The notes below the pieces were generated by a model. That model was given only the letters and a program-made list of their open reading frames with translations. It had not been told where the DNA came from and made no database searches. From Lycocorax pyrrhopterus obiensis (taxonomy: Eukaryota > Chordata > Aves > Passeriformes > Paradisaeidae), in contig JACSVZ010000008.1 of NCBI GenBank assembly GCA_014706295.1, positions 3,111,376 through 3,175,375 on the forward strand: 64,000 nt of DNA, written 5' to 3'. The position numbers and the translations under genes are program-made. This document shows positions 1-32,680 of the stretch, piece by piece. Position 1 is the first letter of the stretch, and each line of letters opens with the position of its first letter.

Positions 1-350
1 ATCGCTCTTGCTCCCACGCCGCACCGCGCACGCGCCACTGCCGAAGATGGCCGCGGGGCCGCCCCTCAAAGGCCTTCCGGCAAAACAAGGGGCTAGGGGA
101 GAGGTGGAGGCTACGGTATGTGTGAGATGGCACTGTGGAGAGGACGAGGACGGGGACGGAGGGAGGAGTGAACGAGCTGACGAGCGCTGTCACGGGCCTG
201 ACGTCCGGCACAGTGCTCTCAAGGAGGCCTCTGCAGCTGTAAAATGGTCGTTGGGCACCGCTGTGCGTTCTGTGCAGACACTGGCTTGGCGCGGCCCCCC
301 CGTTCTCTTCTGCTGGTGGTGCTGTGAGTGCCCAACAGCTTTGCAAAACG
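1..350 (+). promoter_or_regulatory. CpG-rich promoter-like edge with a YY1-type motif
   Basis: GC-rich and CpG-rich, unlike the following 350 bases. It contains AAGATGGCCGCGGGG (about 44-58), which matches the YY1 site found at many housekeeping starts, and a donor-like GTATGTGTG at about 117. It could be the first exon of an upstream gene cut by the window edge. No coding match is recognised. Confidence 0.4.
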
Positions 351-778
351 CTTAGGACAGATTGCTGTATGAGCCCTCTCCTGTGTAGTTGTGGAAAGAT
401 GAAGGTGAAAAGTGATATTCTCCGAGTGACAGCCCCGTCGAACCTCATAAGCTTGGGTATTGGATGTGAGAATTACTATTCTTTACCTTAAAAAAGTATT
501 ATCCAAGTTCTATACCTGATTAAGGACTTGCTACTCTGGGACCTAATTTATGGTTGGACTTTAAAAGGAATGAGAAGGAGGTGTCTTTACAAACAAGCTG
601 TGGGCCTGCTGTAGAGAAAGCCAGATACTGAGAGGTGAAAGAAGCAATGGGAGGAACCATAAATTCCATAGGAATTCCACTAATTGACACAGACTGTTAC
701 TCAAGACTGCATTAAATCCCTGGACTTAGAGAAAAAGAACAGAGACACAAGGAAAAAGAAAAAAAAAAAAAGAGGGGG

Positions 779-1034
779 TGGTACACATTAGAAGGGAGTC
801 TTTACTAGGCAATTGGAGAAATCTGTACGTCTCAAGTACCTCAGCCAGTGCGGAAAGAGAGAGGGAAATGCTGCTGGGAAATCAGGATGAAAAGGAGGCT
901 GCATCCTCCAACAACTTGAGAGACCCCATGGGAAATGCCTATGACCTCTCCCTTTATTCGAATAAAGGTACAGGACTCCTCTGTCTCCTTTTTGGACATA
1001 AACCTCTAGTGTTTGTGGATTAATTTTCCTGACA
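779..1034 (+). repeat. ERV LTR A
   Basis: Starts TGGTACACATTAG right after a polypurine tract (A-run plus AGAGGGGG) and ends TTTTCCTGACA. Contains the AATAAAG poly(A) signal. It is homologous to LTR C, and the DNA before it (about 555-778) is homologous to that before LTR C, so it is a 3' LTR with some internal sequence. Confidence 0.7.
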
Positions 1035-1249
1035 GACTTGATAGGAAAGATGTATGCTTTACAAACAATTCCATGGGTGAGGGTATAGGTGTTAATGTCT
1101 TTGAAATGCATTTTAATGTCTCTACCAACTTCAAGCCACAAGTTTGTTACAGAACCCAGACAGTTTGACTCCTGAAACAGACAAATGGGTCCACACAAGC
1201 CTGAGTTTCTGAACTTTGGGGGAACATTACATTATTCAAGGGGGGAATA

Positions 1250-1475
1250 TGTGGCAGGCAGTTCGGGAGGCTGTACCTGAGCCGATGGGGAAAGCAAGAG
1301 GGCAACACGCGGACGGGAGTTTAGGATAAAAGGAGACTGCGTCCTCCAAAACCTCCAGAGAGAAAACCCCATGGACATATGCCCCAGTGGACTCTCTCCC
1401 TTTATTCAAATAAAGTTGCAGGACTCCTCTGTCTTCTTTGTGGACACTGGCTTTTCAAAGCGTGGCTTTTCCACA
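1250..1475 (+). repeat. ERV LTR B
   Basis: Begins TGTGGCAGGCAGTTCGG after a purine tract (AAGGGGGGAATA) and ends near TTTTCCACA. It has GATAAAAG as a TATA-like box and AATAAAG as the poly(A) signal. It is nearly identical to the inverted LTR D. Confidence 0.7.
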
Positions 1476-1699
1476 CAAGATGGAGACTCCTCCAGGATCC
1501 TTCCACCGTCTGGGACCGGCACACAGCAAGGGGAGGTGGAGGTGCGCCTCACCCAGTTTCAGTGATCAGCTCTCTTCAACACTGGCCGTCAGTGGATAAT
1601 TGATTGGGTTCCCAAGACTGTCCAGGAGACAGATGAGTGACAGACCGAGGGTGTTCATGAAGAGTCCACAAGAAAGGACCACAGAAAATCTCACCGGTG

Positions 1700-1975
1700 A
1701 GTACAATGGGATCTTGGGGGAGTAATACATGGCAGAACGCCCGGAGGGGGCAGTAAAGGAAAGTCAAGAAAGGGTCTCGACTACAGGGATGGCGATCCCG
1801 AAATACCTCCAAAGGGTCCTTTGGGAGAATGTTGAGATGGTTTGCACATTCTCCCAGAGGTAGTTAAGGACATGGATGCCCAGAGGGGGCAGTATGGGAA
1901 AGTCGAGAAGGGGTCTCGGCAATCCACGGCCAGAGGGGGCAACAAGGGGAGTCGTGAAGCGGTCTCGGCAAGAGG
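1700..1975 (+). repeat. Gag-start-like leader with short imperfect repeats
   Basis: An ATG at 1706 reads MGSWGS..., a myristoylation-type gag start, but a stop follows after 16 codons. A roughly 40-bp motif (AGAGGGGGCAGTATGGGAAA followed by GTCGAGAAGGGGTCTCGGC) recurs at about 1742, 1878 and 1928 with changes. No working gene. Confidence 0.35.
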
Positions 1976-2722
1976 GGACGGATGGTGTTGGTTTGGGAAA
2001 GGATTGGTTGAAGGGGAGTGTGGAGGAATATGTTTAAGGAAAATAGTAGTGGGAGACTGTGATAAGGAAAGAAAAGAGAAACAGTGAAGATCGGGATGTT
2101 CGCTGCCTTATCTTCAAAATCTGCAACCTAATACAGGGCCGGCTGCAGGTCCTTTGTATTCCCGGCTTCCAGGATAAGGAAAACAGGGAGGTATTGTTCT
2201 TACATCCCCCACCCCTCCTCGGGTCATTATGGAGGCAGGGTGGAGAATCTGGATTTGTCCACTTACTACTCAGGATTTAAAGGGGTTTCTCTATGGTGAG
2301 GCGTGCCGAGACCAGGTGCGAGAGTGCAGGACCAGTGGCACTGGCTGGGAACCTGTGGGGAGGTGCGGGACCGAGCTGAGGCTGTGGGGCAGCCGTGGGC
2401 TCAGCGCCGGGCGGTACCTGACGCCCCCACCCCCACGGGCAGTGGCCCCCCGGCCCCGTGAGGCTGCGGGATGTCTTGTCCGTCTTCCCGTCCCTGTTGG
2501 GCTGCCCGCCGAGCTGCGCTGGCACCCGGTGTTATACAGAGCTTGTGGTGCTGGGAGAGCGGCGCGGGGGCCTGGACAGGTGTGCTGCGGGGGCTCAATC
2601 TGGACACTGCGGCAGGACGGGGACCGGCTTTGGTGTGCGGTGTAAGGTACGGGGACTGGCTTTGGTATACGGTGTAACACACAATCTGTCACCAAAGCCT
2701 GGCCTGATATAAGAGGGGATTT

Positions 2723-3234
2723 TGTTTGAGTCACCAGAGAGGCGAGTGATTTTGTAGAAAGTTCGGCGGCTCTGGGAGGGTGAGAGCCCACAAACAGCGG
2801 GAGCACAGGCTGGAGAGAGGTGGCAGAGTGGGCCCCTGGAGGAGGTGGTTAGAAAGGCACATCAGGTATATGTGGACACTGAAAAGCTTTAGCAGAGAGA
2901 TTTTCCGGCTTTCTGCAGCATTTTGTGAGAGTTCTGTCTTTCCCATGCAAGTAAGACAAAACAATGTTACAGTTTTGTAAACTTCTTGCAGGTGCGGATT
3001 GTTTTGGTAGAATTGTTATGGTTCTAACTGGAAAAACACTCAGAACTGTGTGTCTTAGAACTTGACCAATCCCCTTAGGGGGTGGATGGCAAAAACCAAT
3101 TACCTTATGCCACTTAATACACTTTGCGAACTAACATATAAAAGTCTTCTGAGAATTCATTAAATCCCTTCCATTGATCCCTGAGCCTGGACTTCGTGTC
3201 GTTTCTCTACTCGTCCGTGGGGAAAACAGCGACA
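2723..3234 (+). repeat. LTR-like insertion
   Basis: About 510 bp with a CCAAT box (near 3065), TATAAAA (near 3137) and an ATTAAA poly(A) signal (near 3161) in the right order. It ends ...CAGCGACA. The motif TATAAGAGGGGA occurs just before it and again just after it, so it may lie between direct repeats. The ends are approximate. Confidence 0.45.
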
Positions 3235-3306
3235 GGTATATATAAGAGGGGATGAGGAAAAGGTAAAGGTAGCATTAGAAATGGATCGTTAAGGGTATCA
3301 GACTCT

Positions 3307-3600
3307 CCTGTTACACCGGGGGTTCACCCCACTGGAGCCCTTGATAACATGCAGGGTGGGTCTGAACCGAGAAGTGTGTTTCCTGGTAGACACGGGTGTC
3401 TCTAAGTCTACTTTGAATTTTATGCCAAAGTGGGGGACAATGGTCCAAATGTTCTTTTGATTTTTCAGGGAGTAAATGGGAAAGATGAGCGCATGCATTT
3501 TATTCAACCACTATTGGTGAGTGTGGGGGATGGGTTTGAAATGCATAAGTTTCTGTTTGTTCCTAGTTGTGAATGTGGTTTGCTAGCGAAAGGAATAAGA
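3307..3600 (+). pseudogene. Gammaretrovirus-like protease fragment
   Basis: Translation shows the aspartic protease active-site motif VCFLVDTGVSKSTL (about 3377-3418) and, further on, HKFLFVPSC...LLARN, which resembles the C-terminal FLVVP..LLGRD part of retroviral proteases. A frameshift or stop lies between the two blocks. A dead remnant of an ERV pol/pro region. Confidence 0.65.
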
Positions 3601-3838
3601 TGAATGTGTCTTTACAAACAGACCGTGTTAATCTGCTTGCAAATAGGACTAGGAACTTACAGATAGGGAAGCACCAGAAGAAACTATTAGTTCTAGAAAA
3701 TGTTACTAGTCAACACAGACTGTTGCTCAGCCAAAGCCATGTTAAATTCCTGAACCTAGAGGAAAAGAACAAAGCCTTGATAGAATTATAAATAGGTATT
3801 CTCTTTCTTTTATATAACAAAAGGGGGGTGCATATTAG

Positions 3839-4080
3839 AGGGGAGCATAGAGTAGGCAATTTGGGAAGTCTGTATCTTCTGAATACCTCAGCCAATGGGG
3901 AAAAGGAAGAGGGTGATGCGGCTGGGAACTTAGAGTGCAAAAGGAGGCTGCATCCCCAAAAACTTCAGAGACCCCTTGGAAAATGCCCATAGGCTCTCCC
4001 TTTATTCAAATAAAGTTACAGGACTCCTCTTTCTCCTTTTTGACATAAACCTCTGACATCGTGGCTTAATTTTCCTGACA
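3839..4080 (+). repeat. ERV LTR C
   Basis: Starts TGCATATTAGAGGGGAGC after a polypurine tract (AAAAGGGGGG) and ends TTTTCCTGACA, with AATAAAG inside. It lies between the protease and RT remnants, so it is not the end of that provirus. Confidence 0.7.
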
Positions 4081-4149
4081 CTAGGAGGGATTTGATGACT
4101 GAGTTGGGAATGTGGGTTAGTGTTGTGAGGGGTGATGAGGAGGTTAGCG

Positions 4150-5340
4150 CTGTTGTGACACTGTGTAAATTACCTGATAAAGCTTATGCTAAAGTGAACC
4201 CAGAAGTGTGGGCAGTCCCAGTGAAATATGGATATGGAGCCTCTCCAAGTTACTGAGGCAACTAGGACAAGTGGTGTCTAAAAAGCAATACCCTCTTTCA
4301 AGGGAGGGAAGGAAGGGGTTGTAGCCTGTTGCTGAGTCCCTGTTAAAGGCAGGTCTTTGGAGCCGTGTATGTCTCCCTATAACACTCCTATCCTGCCAGT
4401 TATGAAATCAGATGGAACCTATAGAATAGGTGCAGGACCGAAGAATAATAAATGAGATTATTAAACCCAGGCACTCCATGCTTCCAGATCCTTATACTAT
4501 CTTGAACCAGGTTCCCTCCTCACACCACTACTATTCAGTACTTGATTTAAAAGACGCTTTCTGGGGATGCCTACTTACAAAGCATAGTAAACAGCATTTT
4601 GCCTTTAAGGGAGAAGAGAAAATAGTAAATACATGGATGGTCCTTCCACAGGGATACACTGAAGCACTGGTCGTATTTGGGCAAGATATTAAAAGAATTT
4701 ACTTCATCCCCAGGAATTTGGTTATCGCCGTATGTGAATGATTCCCTCCTATTGGGAGAAAGGGAGGAAGTGGTAGGGGAAGCCACTGTGAAATTGCTTA
4801 TTTTTTTGGCTGGAGGGGGGCTTGGAGTATCTGAAGGGAGGGCACAGGTGATGGAGAGAAAGGTTGAATGTTGGGGGCACATTTTGACTTAAGGCTTGGG
4901 GTGAGTTGGCCCAGAGGGGGTCCACGGAATCTTGGCGGTGCTGTTGCCCAGAACTGAAGGGGAGCTGTGACAATTTTTAAGATTAATAGGGTATTAAAGG
5001 GCCTGGATTAAGGACTTTTTATTCTATGACGTTTTAAACCAAGACAGCCCCAATGCTGTGGTATGGACACCAGAAAGACAGCAAAACTTTAGCCAGTCTC
5101 AGAAAAGAAATCTGAATTGTATGTGGATGTTAAACAGGGCTGTGCCAAAGGAGTTCTAGTGCTAAAACGTTTGACCCGTTGGCAAGGGGGTGGCCTCATT
5201 GTTTGCTCTAATGGTAACTGAGGCTCTGTTGTCTGCAGAATTGTGCAGCCACGGCTTTCATGGTAACTGATGGCAGGATTGTTAAAGTCTGGCATCAAGT
5301 TCTAAATGGATGACCAGCACTAGATTGTTAAAGTATTGAG
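4150..5340 (+). pseudogene. Gammaretrovirus-like RT and RNase H remnant
   Basis: Conserved RT blocks are readable: SPYNTPILPV (about 4375-4405), VLDLKDAFWG (about 4540-4568), a LPQGY block (about 4645) and the catalytic box degraded to YVND (about 4729). The thumb follows, with a CWGHILT block (about 4870). An RNase H start-like block (LYVDVKQGCAKGVL) is near 5117-5158. Several stops and frameshifts interrupt it; only a 103-aa stretch (4430-4741) is open. It stops where LTR D begins. Confidence 0.75.
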
Positions 5341-5341
5341 C

Positions 5342-5575
5342 GGAAAAGCCACGCTTTGAAAAGCCAGTGTCCACAAAGAAGACAGAGGAGTCCTGCAACT
5401 TTATTTGAATAAAGGGAGAGAGTCCACTGGGGCATATGTCCATGGGGTTTTCTCTCTGGAGGTTTTGGAGGACGCAGCCTCCTTTTATCCTAAACTCCCG
5501 TCCGCGTGTTGCCCTCTTGCTTTCCCCATCGGCTCAGGTACTAGGAAGGTACAGCCTCCCGAACTGCCTGCCACA
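5342..5575 (-). repeat. ERV LTR D, inverted
   Basis: Reverse-complement copy of LTR B. The match continues for about 180 bp of adjoining 3' internal sequence (5576-5754). LTR D has an extra few bases (TCCTAGT) relative to LTR B. Confidence 0.75.
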
Positions 5576-5794
5576 TATTCCCCCCTTGAATAATGTAATG
5601 TTCCCCCAAAGTTCAGAAACTCAGGCTTGTGTGGACCCATTTGTCTGTTTCAGGAGTCAAACTGTCTGGGTTCTGTAACAAACCTGTGGCTTGAAGTTGG
5701 TAGAGACATTAAGACGCATTTCAAAGACATTAACACTCATACCCTCACCCATGGACACTGGCTTTTTATACCGTGATTTTTCCACAGAAACTCC

Positions 5795-5836
5795 ATCGTA
5801 GAGGTCTCTTTCAACTTTAATGATTCTATGACCTAT
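5795..5836 (+). mobile_element. CR1 LINE 3' end fragment
   Basis: GAGGTCTCTTTCAACTTTAA followed by TGATTCTATGA is the typical 3' terminus of avian CR1 elements. Only the end remains. Confidence 0.6.
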
Positions 5837-6322
5837 TCAACAGCTTTTTCAACCCCACACGTCTACTGCTTCTCTCACACACCGTCATGAATACGACACA
5901 CCTCTTCCTTTTATGCAGTTTTGAAGCTCCACACGGTTACTTTCCTCTTCCTCACCTCTCCGCATGCCGGCGGAGGCCGCGGCTTTCACCCCCTTGTTCA
6001 TTATTCCCAAACACTCGCTGTTTCCCACTCAGCCCCGCAGACCCTGAGGGGCGGGACCGGACCGGCCGAGCCTTCCGCACCCGCGCACCGCCGCCCGACA
6101 GGGGGCGTGCGCGCGCCGCCCTGCCGGCGGACTGCGCTTCCCGGCGCGCTCCGCGCGCGGCCGTGGCTCCGCAGGCGCAGGAGGACACAAAGGGCACGGC
6201 GGTTGCGTACCCGCCCCTCCCGCTTCCACGGCGCGCGCTCCCGCCGCCCGCCCCGCCCCGCCGCGGCCGTGCTCCCGCCCCACGCTGCAGCCGCGTGCTT
6301 CGCGCTCCCGCCGCGCGTTCCC

Positions 6323-29498
<23,176 letters not shown>

Positions 29499-30307
29499 AG
29501 TTTTGAAGACATTTTCATATACCACAGAGTACTGTAAATTCTAGGTTTTTTCAAAATTAGAAGGAAATGGAGCACAGTTTATGGTTTCAATGTGACACCC
29601 CTTGAATTTTTTTTCACCCATGTAAGTGTGTTTCTGGAGCAAGGGAGAACAAACTTCCAAAAATAACCTTATGACTGTGATAAGAATATTTATCCTCTTT
29701 GTATGCTTTGCAGAAGACATTTATTATAGTTTTTAAGAGTTGGACACCTGCATCTTCAGACTACAAGATCTATAATGCAGTTGTAAATCAACCAAATTAT
29801 TTTTGCTGGAAAAAGAGCTGTTTTCATGTGATGAATACTGTATGTGTGTCTTTGAAGTATATGGTCTGTTTCATAAGTGTGTTCAAGTTTCTTTTTGTTA
29901 GTTCTCTTACATAATTTGTATTTTTTTTACTGTATAGACTATTCTATTTACAATGTAAGTCATTTAATTTTAGACTTGCTTGTGCACAGTATTGACAAGA
30001 TACACCTGCTAATAGTGAAAATAATTGGAGTATCTCACCCATTAGAATATTCTGAAGACTGATTGCAGACTTCTTAAAACCTAAAATGATCTTTGCACTG
30101 TAAATCTTTGTATGCTGATTATGGAGAAACACTTGGTTTTGATTCTGTTGCATACTTGACTTAATTTTATTGCAATGTGAACTAATTGCACTGGTATGTA
30201 GAAAGATATGTAATGTTTTGTTGCTATTCACAACTGATTTTTGATGTGTAGGCAACATAACACTATCACAGACCTTTTACAAATCCAGATGTAGCCTTTT
30301 CCATATA

Positions 30308-30313
30308 AATAAA
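30308..30313 (+). promoter_or_regulatory. UBE2D1: UBE2D1 poly(A) signal, AATAAA
   Basis: Canonical AATAAA about 0.8 kb after the stop codon. A second AATAAA lies at 30442-30447 and a third at 31216-31221, so alternative 3' ends are possible. Which one is used cannot be told from sequence. Confidence 0.65.
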
Positions 30314-30449
30314 ATACATTTTCTACTTTCCTTGGCTATTTTTTTATCTTAACTCGTGCATATCCTTAAAGTACTTATTCTAACATTCTAACAGAGAATC
30401 GCCAGTAGTATATGTGTATGTGTCTTGTAGACAGAATGTTCAATAAAGC

Positions 30450-32150
30450 CATGCATCATGTACTACTTAGAACTGGGTTGCAGTTAATTTTTATGCTAGC
30501 TCTAGCCTAGTGGATTTAGTGTACTGTGCCCATTGTTGGATATAGGATTTCAATTAGGTTAATGCCATGCCACACCAATATTCATCTATGGAGGAGATAA
30601 TCACAAGAGTCTGTTAAGGTTGTGTATTTGCAATATCAGAATGTTACAGTAAACTCCTCACCCCTGAAAGTAACTTTTCCATTAAGTTGCACTTCAGTTG
30701 CTTCATACTATGCATGTGGAAAACCAGTAGTGCTGGACAGGTGCAATCAGTTCTTAAAACGTAGATTAAAAGCAGAAGAATTCTTGATGTCCTACGATCA
30801 TTCTTCTTGCTTATTTGAAAATAAAAAAGGATGACGAAGTGTTTTTCTTTGTATCTTGCACATGAAAGAAAAATGACTTGCAGTTGGGCAATTTGTCATC
30901 ATAAAATACATATTTAAGAACGCAAATATATTTGATTTGGGGCTTTTTTTGTTTGTTGTTGTTTTTTATTCAAATATGCATTGAAGTGGAATTTGGGGTA
31001 TCGGTGGTAAGCATGCACAGTAGGAGCTTTTATTCCTACTAGTGGAATATTAGCTTTGTGTTTGCTGATTTACTGACCTTAAGTTGGTCACATATGGGAA
31101 AATGTAATTTCTGTGCTAGTTTTATCTGTAATGTAATGATGATATTTGAAACAGCAGCTCAATTGAGAGTGGTTCTAATCTTAAAATATCCCTGTTTACT
31201 ACATTTCGCAAGCTGAATAAATGGAATTTTTTTGTTACTGAGTGCTTCATTATACTTGACCTAGGACAATGGAGCTAGGAAGGCAAAGACATCATTTATA
31301 CTTCTTGCTCCAATGATCATAGAAAATTGACCATCAGAATGTATTCACAGAGTTGTTTTTTTATCTAGGTAAATAGTAATCTGTTTGTACTAGAAGTTAT
31401 TTAAATTTTTGGAATATCTGTACTGAACTACGTCAAATTGGAAGTTTGACTTGGTTTCTTTTGGTTTATCAGTTTGTGCTAGGGATGGTTTGAAAACATT
31501 TATATTTTAACTGGTAATGTTTCTGGTCTTTGTGCCATGCATGCAAGAATGACTGTCCACCACAATATGAAACTGGCAGGAGGATTGAAAACCAACAACC
31601 AACAACTATGTGTAAGACATATTAAACATATATAAATATTTAAAAAGGAACTTGTCTTATGATCATGCTGGTTTAGAGGTGTGAAGCTAAGTCTTTGATT
31701 CTTTTGATACTCCTAGCAGTTCAGCCATTCTGATTTTGAAATTATCCGAATGAAATGATAAATACATTATTTTAAACTTCAGTCATGCAATGAACTGGTT
31801 GGGTTTAATCTGTGGAGAGAAACATCTCTGCTACTGCACCTTCAGAGCTCCTCCGTTAACCCTTTTTATACAAATTCTGTTTCCAGGGGCAGGGCTGAAA
31901 GGTTACTTCATTCTGTGCTGTTTACTACCATGGAAAAAAAAAAAAAGGTGTAAATCTTCCTTTTTCCCCCCGAGAACTGGTCGGAGCTGTGGCGTCTGCT
32001 GTTTCAGACAAAGCTGCGCCCAAAAGCTTGCCACTGTGAAGAAAACAGTGAAGCCGTGGGGTTAATTTTTGGCCACACCTCATCAACTGAAATAGTTACT
32101 TAGTGCCCAGTTGGTTTCTGATCTCTCTATTACAAGTTTCTGCCTGCATG
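30450..32150. other. UBE2D1-TFAM intergenic spacer
   Basis: About 1.7 kb, AT-rich then turning GC-rich at the TFAM island. It has one further AATAAA (31216). No ORF of note, RNA gene or recognised mobile element was seen. Confidence 0.75.
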
Positions 32151-32680
32151 TGCTCCCTGCGGGCGCACGCAATGAACCCGCCCGCCCGCGGCTCAGAACT
32201 CGCGTGCCCGTGGGGGCGGGGCTGCGGGGTCACCTTGTTGCCGTCACCCTGGCACCGCCCCCGCGTCGCTGTCCCAGGGTACCGCGCGCTCCTCGCGCGC
32301 AGGCGCGGCGGGTGGGCATGGCGGCGGCGGTGGTCTTGCTGGGTCGGGCCGCGGGCCTGGGCCTGGGCTTGGTCACGGGCACGGGCACGGGCGGGCGGCG
32401 GCTCCTCCGGCACGGGACGGGAGCGGGGCTGCGCGAGTGGGGGACGGGGACCCTCCTCGACGGTGCCGTTGTGTGCAAGGCCGGTGGCGCGACGGAGCAG
32501 TGCCTGTCTCGGGGGATCAGCTCGAATCAGCGCCCGAAGCGGCCCCTCACCGCCTATCTTCGTTTTGTGATAGACAACCGTCCGGCTTTTAGGGAAAAAA
32601 ACCCAGGTATGAGGTTTGAGGGGAGGCGGGCCCGCGGTTGGCGCTGTTGGGTGCCGGGGCTTAGATACCGCCGCCCCCCA
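32150..32680 (+). promoter_or_regulatory. TFAM: CpG-island promoter and 5' UTR of TFAM
   Basis: CpG-dense block around the TFAM start. It has a GC box (GGGGGCGGGGC, about 32211-32221), CCCGCCCGCCC stretches and an NRF1-like palindromic stretch (CGCGCGCAGGCGCGG, about 32296-32310) just upstream of the ATG. NRF1 and Sp1 control of TFAM is established in mammals; use of these sites here is inferred. ATGs at about 32149 and 32171 precede the main start. Confidence 0.75.
32318..32606 (+). CDS. TFAM: TFAM coding exon 1
   Basis: ATG at 32318 in a GGGCATGGCGG context. Encodes the targeting leader and the first strand of HMG box A, ending at REKNP plus one base before GTATGA. The leader contains a Gly-Thr run encoded by GGGCAC hexamer repeats (about 32376-32394). 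Confidence 0.93.

Larger units (their letters stand above)
370..5795. mobile_element. Mosaic of decayed gammaretrovirus-like ERVs
   Basis: Four short LTRs (226-256 bp) share a U3-R-U5 core with CTCTCCCTTTATTC, AATAAAG and GGACTCCTCT. Between them lie protease and RT/RNase H fragments of gammaretroviral (class I) type on the + strand, all with stops and frameshifts. Order: 3' internal fragment, LTR A, 3' fragment, LTR B, leader and gag-start-like DNA, an unrelated LTR-like block, protease, a second 3' fragment with LTR C, RT and RNase H, then an inverted LTR D. It is the product of several insertions and rearrangements rather than one provirus. Confidence 0.75.

Noticed and set aside
4430..4741. 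A working reverse transcriptase in the left ERV mosaic
   Set aside because: The catalytic box is changed to YVND and the flanking sequence has several stops and frameshifts.
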